Shown here piece by piece: positions 1 to 7,056 of a stretch of DNA of 33,612 nt (position 1 is the stretch's first letter; each line of letters begins with the position of its first letter). The DNA is from Flavobacterium anhuiense (GTDB lineage Bacteria; Bacteroidota; Bacteroidia; Flavobacteriales; Flavobacteriaceae). Location: contig NZ_JUIV01000031.1 in the NCBI RefSeq assembly GCF_004151235.1, positions 1 through 33,612 on the forward strand, given 5' to 3'. The position numbers were made by a program, and so were the translations under genes. Under the pieces are notes generated by a model. The model did not search any database. It saw nothing but the letters and a program-made list of their open reading frames with translations, and was not told where the DNA came from.

Positions 1-38
1 TTAATTTTAAATTTGTCTAAACTTTTGGGTGCAGTCTA
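1..38. mobile_element. Terminal inverted repeat-like end of an IS3-family (IS150 group) element
   Basis: Read on the minus strand from base 38 leftwards, the sequence begins TAGACTGCACCC and continues AAAAGTTTAGACA. This closely resembles IS150-group ends, which begin TGTACTGCACCC followed by an A/T-rich stretch and a TTNGAC-like block. The tip would be near base 38, so the element body would lie to the left, outside the window. No transposase is visible here. It could also be a solo remnant. Confidence 0.45.
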
Positions 39-57
39 TTCAAAACGGGCTTTCTCA

Positions 58-699
58 TTAATTTTTATCTTCTAATAAAGGAACAAATCGAAACTCTCCA
101 AACTCATGTTTTTCAAATTGAGTTTCGTTTTTCCTGATTAACAATGTCATAATCTGAACATCTTCTCCCAACGGAATAACAAGCCTTCCTCCTATTTTTA
201 ATTGTGCCATTAATGGCTGCGGAATAAACGGCGCCCCTGCGGTAACAATAATACTGTCAAATGGTGCAAAATTTGGCAATCCTTTATATCCATCTCCAAA
301 AGTAACGTGTTTGGGGCGAATGTTTAATTTCGGAAACAAATTCGATGTCGTTTTAAACAATTCACTTTGTCTTTCAACTGTATATACTTTAGCGCCAAGC
401 ATAAACAAAACAGCAGTTTGATAACCAGATCCAGTCCCGATTTCTAAAATTTTATGATCCTTTTTAACTTCAAGCAATTGTGATTGAAAAGCTACTGTAT
501 AAGGCTGAGAAATGGTTTGTCCTGCACCAATCGGAAAAGCTTTATCCTGATAAGCGAAATCTTCAAAACTAGAATTCAAAAAAAGGTGTCTCGGGATTTT
601 TTTTATCGCATCCAGAACAGCTCTATCAGTAATTCCTTTTTGCTCTAAAGTGGTTACTAATTGATTACGAAGTCCTTGATGTTTGGCAGTGTCTTTCAA
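58..699 (-). CDS. pcm: Protein-L-isoaspartate O-methyltransferase
   Basis: Uses S-adenosylmethionine to methylate isoaspartyl residues in aged proteins so that they can revert to aspartate. The 213-residue protein has the usual family length. Visible motifs are QTISQPY (61-67), the SAM-binding LEIGTGSGYQT (85-95), GDGYKGLP (135-142) and the VTAGAP motif (152-157), followed by GGRLVIPLG (170-178). The start is a TTG codon at 697-699: an in-frame stop lies at 712-714, and no ATG occurs before residue 100, so TTG is the only start that keeps the conserved N-terminus. A well-formed promoter lies at 721-750. The gene is transcribed alone, divergently from the oxidoreductase at 998. Confidence 0.95.
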   Translation of the reverse strand: MKDTAKHQGLRNQLVTTLEQKGITDRAVLDAIKKIPRHLFLNSSFEDFAYQDKAFPIGAGQTISQPYTVAFQSQLLEVKKDHKILEIGTGSGYQTAVLFMLGAKVYTVERQSELFKTTSNLFPKLNIRPKHVTFGDGYKGLPNFAPFDSIIVTAGAPFIPQPLMAQLKIGGRLVIPLGEDVQIMTLLIRKNETQFEKHEFGEFRFVPLLEDKN

Positions 700-720
700 A
701 ATAGGTAGGTTTTATTTTCG

Positions 721-750
721 CAAAAATAAGAAACAAAACAGGATTTCAAA
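721..750 (-). promoter_or_regulatory. Flavobacterial housekeeping promoter for pcm
   Basis: On the minus strand a -33 box TTTG (747-750) is followed after 18 nt by TATTTTTG (721-728), a full match to the Bacteroidota -7 consensus TAnnTTTG. The predicted transcription start lies near 714, leaving a leader of about 15 nt before the TTG start codon. Confidence 0.7.
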
Positions 751-769
751 TATTGATTTTTAAATAATA

Positions 770-800
770 AAGTGTAAAGTCAAAAGTCGAAAGTCAAAAG
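770..800. repeat. Short degenerate tandem repeat (AAGTCAAA/AAGTCGAA)
   Basis: About three copies of a roughly 9-base unit (AAGTCAAA, AAGTCGAA, AAGTCAAA) occur in the 298-bp gap between pcm and the divergent oxidoreductase gene. It has no coding potential. Confidence 0.6.
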
Positions 801-818
801 ATCACTATCTGTCGAGTT

Positions 819-859
819 AAGTGGAGCCCAAGCCCTTCCACTTCGTTCAGGGTGACAAA
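819..859. repeat. Inverted repeat and probable dispersed-repeat remnant
   Basis: AAGTGGA (819-825) and TCCACTT (837-843) form a 7-bp stem around an 11-base loop. The following TTCGTTCAGGGTGACA resembles the ends of dispersed intergenic repeats in related genomes (from memory, not checked). Confidence 0.35.
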
Positions 860-900
860 CTATAAAATTAAAAGGAGCAATCAACTGCAAACTTCAAACG

Positions 901-936
901 ACCAACAACCAATAACTAACAACCAACAACCAATAA
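901..936. repeat. AACAACCAA-type short tandem repeat
   Basis: Repeated AACAACCAATAA / CTAACAACC units fill this stretch just upstream of the oxidoreductase promoter. It is low-complexity and non-coding, and strand-asymmetric (C on one strand only). Confidence 0.6.
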
Positions 937-950
937 TTCGATAAATTCAT

Positions 951-981
951 TTTCACGTTAAACAAATAAATTATATTTTTG
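951..981 (+). promoter_or_regulatory. Flavobacterial promoter for the oxidoreductase gene
   Basis: TTTC (951-954) is followed after 19 nt by TATTTTTG (974-981), a full match to TAnnTTTG. The upstream box matches three of four positions. The start codon lies 16 nt downstream, giving a very short leader. Confidence 0.6.
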
Positions 982-997
982 TTTAAAATACATTCTC

Positions 998-1963
998 ATG
1001 TTAAAAGTAGGAGTTTTAGGTGCTGGTCATCTTGGTAAAATACATTTACGCTTATTACAACAATCTGACAAATACGAATTAGTTGGATTTTACGACGAAA
1101 ATCAAGAAAATGCCGAAAGAATCTCAAAAGAGTTTGGCTATAAAAATTTCAGCACAATTGCAAAACTTATTCACGCTGTTGACGTGATTGACATTGTCAC
1201 TCCGACCCTTTCACACTACAAATGCGCTAAGGTTGCCATAAAATCAGGAAAACATATCTTTATCGAAAAACCAATTGCCAATACAGTTGAAGAAGCTGAA
1301 GAAATTATTGCTTTGGCCAAAGAACATAACGTAAAAGGTCAAGTAGGTCACGTAGAGCGTTTTAATCCTGCTTTTATCGCTACTAAGGAAATGATCGAAA
1401 ATCCGATGTTTATAGAAACGCATCGTTTAGCAGAATTTAACCCTCGCGGTACAGATGTTCCTGTAGTTTTGGATTTAATGATTCACGATATCGACGCTAT
1501 TTTAAGTGTTGTAAAATCTAAAGTAAAAAGCATCAATGCAAGTGGTGTTTCGGTTATCAGCGAAACTCCGGATATTGCTAACGCGAGAATTGAATTCGAA
1601 AATGGCTGTGTTGCTAATTTAACGGCAAGTAGAATTTCAATGAAGAACATGCGTAAATCACGCTTCTTTCAAAAAGACGCCTACATTTCTGTTGACTTTT
1701 TAGAGAAAAAATGTGAAGTGGTTCGTATGAAAGACGCACCAGAAGTTCCTGGAGATTTTGATATGATTCTTCAAAATGCTGAAGGTGTAAAAAAACAAAT
1801 CTATTTCACTAATCCAGATGTTGAGCAAAACAACGCCATTTTAGACGAATTAAATTCGTTTGCAGATGCTATCAATAACGATTCAACTCCAGTTGTAACA
1901 CTTGAGCAGGCAACAGATGCATTACGCGTGGCTTATCAAATTATTGATTGTTTCAAAAAATAG
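998..1963 (+). CDS. Gfo/Idh/MocA-family NAD(P)-dependent oxidoreductase
   Basis: A 321-residue Rossmann-fold sugar-type dehydrogenase. The nucleotide-binding motif GAGHLG is at residues 8-13 and the family signature EKP, with the conserved lysine, at 90-92. DLMIHDID (159-166) supplies the histidine/aspartate usually found in the active site, within the second, mixed alpha/beta domain. The DLMIHD form is reminiscent of UDP-GlcNAc 3-dehydrogenases of the GnnA type, but no partner aminotransferase lies nearby, so the substrate stays open. No signal peptide is seen, so the protein is cytoplasmic. It is followed by a strong hairpin and then by the hydroxyacyl-CoA dehydrogenase gene on the same strand. 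Confidence 0.85.
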   Translation: MLKVGVLGAGHLGKIHLRLLQQSDKYELVGFYDENQENAERISKEFGYKNFSTIAKLIHAVDVIDIVTPTLSHYKCAKVAIKSGKHIFIEKPIANTVEEAEEIIALAKEHNVKGQVGHVERFNPAFIATKEMIENPMFIETHRLAEFNPRGTDVPVVLDLMIHDIDAILSVVKSKVKSINASGVSVISETPDIANARIEFENGCVANLTASRISMKNMRKSRFFQKDAYISVDFLEKKCEVVRMKDAPEVPGDFDMILQNAEGVKKQIYFTNPDVEQNNAILDELNSFADAINNDSTPVVTLEQATDALRVAYQIIDCFKK

Positions 1964-1989
1964 TTTTAAAAAGAGTAAATCAAAATAAA

Positions 1990-2029
1990 TAGCCACGAAT
2001 TCACGAATTATTTGGTGAATTCGTGGCTA
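1990..2029. repeat. Perfect 15-bp inverted repeat (GCCACGAATT family), possible terminator
   Basis: TAGCCACGAATTCAC (1990-2004) pairs perfectly with 2015-2029 around a 10-base loop. It sits between two plus-strand genes. The core GCCACGAATT recurs in the element at 24538-24617, so this looks like a dispersed palindrome. There is no good T-tract, so terminator function is uncertain. Confidence 0.75.
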
Positions 2030-2055
2030 AATCATAAAAAAATATCTAGCATAAA

Positions 2056-2943
2056 ATGAAAACAATAGCTGTAATTGGAGCAGGAACAATGGGTAACGGA
2101 ATTGCTCATACTTTTGCGCAAAGCGGATTTACCGTAAAATTAATCGACGTTTCTGAAAAATCATTAGATAAAGGAATGGCAACAATTGCTGCCAACTTAG
2201 ACCGTATGTTATCTAAAGGAACGATCACGCAGGAAGACGTTGCTAAAACTATTACGAACATTATTACTTATACAGATTTAAAAGACGGAGTTGTTGGCGT
2301 TGATTTAGTAGTTGAAGCTGCAACTGAAAACGTTGAATTAAAACTGAACATCTTCAAACAATTAAACGAATACTGTTCTCACAATACTATTTTGGCAACG
2401 AACACTTCTTCTATTTCAATTACACAAATCGGAGCTGTTGTAGCACATCCTGAGCGCGTTATCGGAATGCACTTTATGAATCCGGTGCCGATTATGAAAT
2501 TGGTTGAAATCATTCGCGGATACAACACTAGTGATGAAGTAACTAAAATTATCATGACTTTATCTGAAAAATTAGGTAAAGTTCCTGTAGAAGTAAATGA
2601 TTATCCAGGTTTTGTGGCAAACAGAATTTTAATGCCAATGCTAAATGAGGCAATCGAAACGTTATATAATGGTGTTGCTGGAGTTTACGAAATAGATACG
2701 GTAATGAAATTAGGAATGGGACACCCAATGGGTCCTCTTCAATTAGCTGATTTTATTGGCCTCGACGTTTGTTTGGCAATTCTAAATGTAATGTACGACG
2801 GATTCAAAAATCCAAAATATGCTCCTTGCCCACTTTTAGTAAATATGGTAAGAGCTGGAAAACTTGGAGTAAAATCTGGCGAAGGTTTTTACGATTATAG
2901 CGAAAGCAAAAAAGCAGAGAAAATCTCGAAGCAGTTTTTATAA
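2056..2943 (+). CDS. hbd: 3-hydroxybutyryl-CoA / 3-hydroxyacyl-CoA dehydrogenase
   Basis: Oxidises (S)-3-hydroxyacyl-CoA to 3-ketoacyl-CoA with NAD, or the reverse, in short-chain fatty acid or butanoyl-CoA metabolism. The 295-residue length is typical of the single-domain bacterial enzyme. The N-terminal dinucleotide site is GAGTMGNG (8-15). NTSSISIT (116-123) and HFMNPVPIMKLVE (139-151) carry the catalytic Ser, His139, Asn142 and Glu151. The C-terminal dimerisation domain ends with GVKSGEGFYDY (271-281). Eleven bases separate its stop from the yggS start, suggesting co-transcription. No other beta-oxidation gene is next to it, so the exact chain length and pathway cannot be read from context. 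Confidence 0.92.
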   Translation: MKTIAVIGAGTMGNGIAHTFAQSGFTVKLIDVSEKSLDKGMATIAANLDRMLSKGTITQEDVAKTITNIITYTDLKDGVVGVDLVVEAATENVELKLNIFKQLNEYCSHNTILATNTSSISITQIGAVVAHPERVIGMHFMNPVPIMKLVEIIRGYNTSDEVTKIIMTLSEKLGKVPVEVNDYPGFVANRILMPMLNEAIETLYNGVAGVYEIDTVMKLGMGHPMGPLQLADFIGLDVCLAILNVMYDGFKNPKYAPCPLLVNMVRAGKLGVKSGEGFYDYSESKKAEKISKQFL

Positions 2944-2954
2944 AAAAAAATACC

Positions 2955-3614
2955 ATGTCGATTCAATCGAATTTAAATACGATCAAAGCAACTTTACCTG
3001 AACATGTTACTCTTGTGGCCGTTTCAAAAACAAAACCTGTCTCAGATTTGATGCAGGCTTACGAAGCTGGCCAACGCATTTTTGGAGAAAACAAAATTCA
3101 GGAAATGACTGAAAAGTGGGAACAAATGCCAAAAGATATCCAATGGCATATGATTGGTCATGTTCAGTCAAATAAAGTCAAATTTATGGCACCTTATGTG
3201 ACTTTAATTCACGGCGTTGACAGTTTGAAGTTATTGCAAGAAATTAATAAACAAGCTTTAAAAAATAATAGAATAATAGATTGCCTTCTTCAAATTTACA
3301 TTGCGGAAGAAGAATCTAAATTTGGTTTGGACGAAAATGAATTAAATGAACTTTTAACTTCTGCAGAGTTTAAAGAGTTGAAAAATATTCGTATCTTAGG
3401 TTTAATGGGAATGGCCACTTTCACCGAAGACCAAAACCAGATTAAAAAAGAATTTACCCATTTAAAATCCATTTTTGATTCGATAAAAGATCTGAAAGCT
3501 GAAAACTGCAGTTTGAACACGATATCGATGGGAATGTCTGGAGATTATCAATTGGCAATAGAATGCGGAAGCACAATGGTTCGCATTGGAAGCAGTATTT
3601 TTGGAGGAAGATAA
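2955..3614 (+). CDS. yggS: YggS/PROSC-family pyridoxal phosphate homeostasis protein
   Basis: A 219-residue PLP-binding protein that buffers PLP levels and influences amino and keto acid balance; the family has no well-defined enzymatic reaction. The PLP lysine is Lys25 in AVSKTKP (22-28). Other conserved blocks are FGENKIQE (43-50), WHMIGHVQSNKVK (64-76), GLMGMATF (149-156), SMGMSGDY (191-198) and VRIGSSIFG (209-217), which together make the alanine racemase-like TIM barrel. The length is normal. It probably shares a transcript with the preceding dehydrogenase gene. A small palindromic repeat follows the stop codon. Confidence 0.93.
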   Translation: MSIQSNLNTIKATLPEHVTLVAVSKTKPVSDLMQAYEAGQRIFGENKIQEMTEKWEQMPKDIQWHMIGHVQSNKVKFMAPYVTLIHGVDSLKLLQEINKQALKNNRIIDCLLQIYIAEEESKFGLDENELNELLTSAEFKELKNIRILGLMGMATFTEDQNQIKKEFTHLKSIFDSIKDLKAENCSLNTISMGMSGDYQLAIECGSTMVRIGSSIFGGR

Positions 3615-3635
3615 TTTACAAATGCCATAATCCTA

Positions 3636-3655
3636 AGACGCATTGAAATGCGTCT
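3636..3655. repeat. AGACGCAT palindrome (dispersed-repeat type)
   Basis: AGACGCAT (3636-3643) and ATGCGTCT (3648-3655) form a perfect 8-bp stem around TGAA. The motif with flanking CTACA resembles the GTAGAGACGC...GCGTCTCTAC palindromes that are dispersed in many bacterial genomes. There is no T-tract, so it is not a typical terminator. Confidence 0.55.
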
Positions 3656-3701
3656 CTACAGAAAACTGAATACTAAAAAAACTGAACACTGATTACTGAA
3701 T

Positions 3702-5063
3702 TTGTACGCAATACTTGACATAGAAACCACTGGGGGACAGTTTAATGAAGAGGGAATTACCGAAATCGCTATCTACAAATTTGATGGGCATGAAGTAGTT
3801 GATCAATTCATCAGCCTTGTCAATCCTGAAATTCCGATTCAGCCTTTCGTAGTAAAACTGACTGGAATTAATAATGCTATGTTGCGTTCTGCTCCAAAAT
3901 TCTACGAAGTTGCGAAACGAATTATAGAAATCACTCAAGATTGCGTCATTGTAGCTCACAACGCCTCTTTCGACTATAGAATCCTGCGTACAGAATTCAG
4001 ACGTTTAGGCTACGATTTCGAAGCTAAAACACTTTGTACAGTAGAATTAGCCAAAAAACTAATTCCTGAACAACCATCTTACAGTTTAGGAAAACTAGTC
4101 CGTTCACTTGGAATTCCAATGGCCGACAGACATCGCGCGAGCGGAGACGCTATGGCTACGACTAAGCTTTTCAAAATGCTTTTGGAAAAAGATGTCGAAA
4201 AAACCATCGTAAAAGATTTTATAAAACTCGAAGTAGAAAAAGGTATTTCTCCGAAATTCTTGGATATATTAAATCAAATGCCAGCTAAAACAGGCGTTTA
4301 TTATATCTACAAAGAAGATGGGACATTAATTTACATTGGCAAAAGCCAAAATATCAAAAAAAGAGTCAATCAGCATTTTACGGGAGTTACAACCAAAAGC
4401 AAACGAATTCAGGCGGAAGTTTTTACTATTACTTACGACGAAACTGGAAGCGAATTAATCGCACTTTTAAAAGAAAGCCAAGAGGTTAAAGTAAATCGTC
4501 CACGATACAATCGTTCGCAGAAAAAAACAGTATTTCCTGTCGCGTTATATGCCGAAAAAGATTCAAATGGCTATATCAATTTAAAACTTGAAAAAGCAGA
4601 CGGACGTAAAAAAGAAATCACTTCTTATGTTTCTTTGCAAGAAGGCAAAAATGCGCTTTTTAAGATTACGGCAAAATATCATTTGTGCCAAAAACTAACA
4701 GGTTTATACCAAACCAAAAAAGAGTGTTTTCAATATAAAATTAAAGAATGTGACGGAGCCTGCATTGGCGAGGTTACTCCAGAAGTTTACAATTTAAGAG
4801 TACAGCAATTTATCTCAGAAAACAGTTTTGAAAACAAAAGCATGGTTCTGATAGACAGAGGAAGAAATGTAAACGAACGAAGCGCTATTTTGATTGAAAA
4901 CGGAATCTATAAAGGTTACGCTTATTATGATCTCAATTATCAAATTACCAATATTGATATCCTGAAAAATATTCTGGTTCCGATGCAACACAATCGCGAC
5001 GTAAAGAATATCATTCAGAGTTATATCCGCAAAAGCAAATCATTAAAAATACTTCATTTTTAA
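3702..5063 (+). CDS. DnaQ-like DEDDh exonuclease fused to a GIY-YIG (UvrC-type) nuclease domain
   Basis: A 453-residue fusion. The N-terminal 3'-5' exonuclease domain shows DIETTG (6-11, motif I), HNASFD (86-91, motif II) and HRASGDA (144-150, motif III with His and Asp). The second domain has TGVYYIY (197-203), YIGKSQNIKKR (211-221) and a conserved glutamate region ALLKESQEVKVNRPRYN (244-260), as in UvrC and Cho. The last 190 residues include a cysteine-containing segment and are otherwise uncharacterised by eye. The start must be the TTG at 3702: a TGA stop lies four codons upstream, and the next ATG would remove motif I. The role is likely DNA repair or processing, inferred from the domains. 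It stands 30 bases before the channel gene. Confidence 0.88.
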   Translation: MYAILDIETTGGQFNEEGITEIAIYKFDGHEVVDQFISLVNPEIPIQPFVVKLTGINNAMLRSAPKFYEVAKRIIEITQDCVIVAHNASFDYRILRTEFRRLGYDFEAKTLCTVELAKKLIPEQPSYSLGKLVRSLGIPMADRHRASGDAMATTKLFKMLLEKDVEKTIVKDFIKLEVEKGISPKFLDILNQMPAKTGVYYIYKEDGTLIYIGKSQNIKKRVNQHFTGVTTKSKRIQAEVFTITYDETGSELIALLKESQEVKVNRPRYNRSQKKTVFPVALYAEKDSNGYINLKLEKADGRKKEITSYVSLQEGKNALFKITAKYHLCQKLTGLYQTKKECFQYKIKECDGACIGEVTPEVYNLRVQQFISENSFENKSMVLIDRGRNVNERSAILIENGIYKGYAYYDLNYQITNIDILKNILVPMQHNRDVKNIIQSYIRKSKSLKILHF

Positions 5064-5093
5064 CAAATCGAAACTTTCATTATCTTTAAGGAT

Positions 5094-5933
5094 ATGAAAA
5101 AAACAAAATCACAATACGAAATCTTTAGAGAAAAAGTCAAAATCGTTCTATATGGTACCAACACCATTTTAGGACGAATGTTCGATTTAGTATTGCTGGG
5201 TTTAATTTTACTGAGCGTTCTATTGATAATGCTTGATACCGTTCAAGGCGTCAGTTCTAAATATCACGAACAATTATTAATTTGCGAATGGATAATTACT
5301 ATATTTTTCACCATAGAATACATATTGAGAATTATCTCCATTCAAAAACCCGTCAAATACATTTTCAGTTTTTACGGAATCATAGATTTACTTGCCGTTT
5401 TACCAATGTATTTGTCCATCTTTTTCCCAGGTGCGAGTATTTTATCAATCGTAAGGGCATTACGTTTTCTACGATTATTTAAAATTTTGCACATTCCGCA
5501 AATCAACCATCAATCCCTGCAATTAAAAGAAGCTATCGAAGCCAGTAAAGAAAAAATTCTGGTTTTCATTTATTTTGTTTTAATCAGCACCGTTATAATT
5601 GGAACGATAATGTATCTGGTTGAAGGAAAAGAATCAGGTTTTACCAGTATTCCAATGGGAATTTACTGGACAATAGTTACTTTAACAACAGTTGGTTACG
5701 GAGATATTTCACCTCAAACTCCTTTAGGACAATTCATTGCAGCTTGCGTAATGATTTTAGGCTACGGAATCATTGCTGTACCGACAGGAATTGTAACAGC
5801 CGAATTTGCCAAAAGCAGTTTAAGAAACAATGCTGTAAGCAGTAAAAAAACATGCAGAAAATGCCAATCTCAAGTTCACTTCGATAACGCTAAATATTGC
5901 TACGAATGCGGAACAGAACTGCCAAATAATTAA
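5094..5933 (+). CDS. Voltage-gated-type potassium channel with C-terminal zinc ribbon
   Basis: A 279-residue inner-membrane ion channel of the six-helix Kv/Kch class. Hydrophobic helices cover about 30-50, 62-80, 90-110 (S1-S3), then an S4-like RALRFLRLFKIL with spaced arginines (121-132), a helix near 155-175, the pore loop with selectivity filter TTVGYGD (198-204), and the last helix near 208-230. This predicts K+ selectivity. The cytoplasmic tail ends in a CxxC-x11-CxxC zinc ribbon (C254, C257, C269, C272), an unusual appendage for a short bacterial channel. The gene follows the exonuclease closely on the same strand. A large palindrome begins directly after its stop codon. Confidence 0.9.
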   Translation: MKKTKSQYEIFREKVKIVLYGTNTILGRMFDLVLLGLILLSVLLIMLDTVQGVSSKYHEQLLICEWIITIFFTIEYILRIISIQKPVKYIFSFYGIIDLLAVLPMYLSIFFPGASILSIVRALRFLRLFKILHIPQINHQSLQLKEAIEASKEKILVFIYFVLISTVIIGTIMYLVEGKESGFTSIPMGIYWTIVTLTTVGYGDISPQTPLGQFIAACVMILGYGIIAVPTGIVTAEFAKSSLRNNAVSSKKTCRKCQSQVHFDNAKYCYECGTELPNN

Positions 5934-6084
5934 TTTTTAGAAGCTAATCCAGTTGTACATTCCAACTCCTCCTTATATTTGTAATTTTTTAAGGCATAAA
6001 AGGAGCTTCCGTTGGTCGCTCTTTTACACCAAAAAAATTCAACAAATATAAGTCCGGGGTTTCCATTTCCATCTGGGCTAAAAA
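5934..6084. repeat. 151-bp nested palindromic element filling the channel-miaA gap
   Basis: Several nested inverted repeats share nearly one centre. The outer stem is TTTTTAG (5934-5940) with CTAAAAA (6078-6084); then CCAG (5949-5952) with CTGG (6073-6076); CTTATATTTGT (5972-5982) with its exact complement (6042-6052); AATTTTTT (5983-5990) with AAAAAATT (6032-6039); and an inner 8-bp stem with one wobble pair (5999-6006 with 6018-6025) around an 11-base loop. It begins at the base after the channel stop and ends two bases before the miaA ATG. It may be a MITE-like dispersed element or a structured leader RNA. Confidence 0.75.
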
Positions 6085-6086
6085 CT

Positions 6087-7007
6087 ATGAAATACCTAAT
6101 CACCATTGTCGGACCAACAGCTATAGGCAAAACAGCCTTAAGCATTGCTTTGGCACAACATTTTAAATGCGAAATCGTTTCTTGCGACAGCCGTCAGTTT
6201 TTCAAAGAAATGACTATCGGAACCGCAGTTCCAAGTCAGGAAGAACTCAATTCAGCCCAACATCATTTTATCCAAAACAAATCCATTTTTGAAAATTATA
6301 CCGTTGGCGATTATGAGAAAGAAGCTCTACTCAAAATTGAAGAGTTATTTCAAAACAATGATTTCGTAATTCTTATTGGAGGTTCAGGATTATATGTCGA
6401 TGCCATTTTAAAAGGTTTCGACGAATTTCCGGAAATCGATCCAAAAGTTCGTGCAGAAGTAAATTCAAACTACGGAAAGCTCGGAATTGAATATCTTCAG
6501 GAACAATTAAAAAATCTAGATCCCGATTATTATCATAAAATAACTTTAGAAAATCCACAAACACTACAAAACCCACAACGAATGATGCGTTTCGTAGAAG
6601 TTTGCATTGGTTCTCAAAAACCATATTCTTCTTTCTTAAACCAAAAGAAAAACAACAGAGACTTCACTCCTATTCTAATAGGTTTAGATGCCGAAAGAGA
6701 AATCATTTACAGCAGAATCAACCAGCGTGTTGACATCATGATGAACGAAGGACTGCTAAAAGAAGCCGAAACACTTTATCCTAATAAAGCGTTAAATGCA
6801 CTTCAAACGGTCGGTTATAGAGAATTATTTAGTTATTTTGACGGAGAATTCACTTTGCCTTTTGCAATCGAAGAAATCAAAAAGAATACGAGAAGATTCT
6901 CTAAAAGACAATTAACGTGGTTCAAACGAAACGAAAACACCAAATGGTTTGATTACGCAACAAATAGAAAAGAAATCATACATTACATAGAAAATCTTAC
7001 AAAGTAA
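6087..7007 (+). CDS. miaA: tRNA dimethylallyltransferase
   Basis: Transfers a dimethylallyl group to N6 of adenosine 37 in tRNAs that read codons starting with U. From the ATG at 6087 the protein has 306 residues, the usual MiaA length. Motifs are the P-loop GPTAIGKT (9-16), DSRQFF (34-39, catalytic Asp), GTAVPS (45-50), GGSGLYVDA (98-106), QTVGYREL (240-247) and RRFSKRQLTWF (269-279). A longer reading from a TTG at 6012 would add 25 residues encoded inside the palindromic element and would precede the normal start of the family, so the ATG was chosen. The whole upstream region is the 151-bp palindrome, which may affect expression. Confidence 0.95.
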   Translation: MKYLITIVGPTAIGKTALSIALAQHFKCEIVSCDSRQFFKEMTIGTAVPSQEELNSAQHHFIQNKSIFENYTVGDYEKEALLKIEELFQNNDFVILIGGSGLYVDAILKGFDEFPEIDPKVRAEVNSNYGKLGIEYLQEQLKNLDPDYYHKITLENPQTLQNPQRMMRFVEVCIGSQKPYSSFLNQKKNNRDFTPILIGLDAEREIIYSRINQRVDIMMNEGLLKEAETLYPNKALNALQTVGYRELFSYFDGEFTLPFAIEEIKKNTRRFSKRQLTWFKRNENTKWFDYATNRKEIIHYIENLTK

Positions 7008-7056
7008 GAACGTCTTTTATCTATCCTCTTTACTCTATTCTCTAAAAAAATAAAAA

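Noticed and set aside
6012..6086. 25-residue N-terminal extension of MiaA from a TTG codon
   Set aside because: The extension is encoded by the palindromic element, does not resemble MiaA, and the ATG at 6087 places the P-loop at the normal position.
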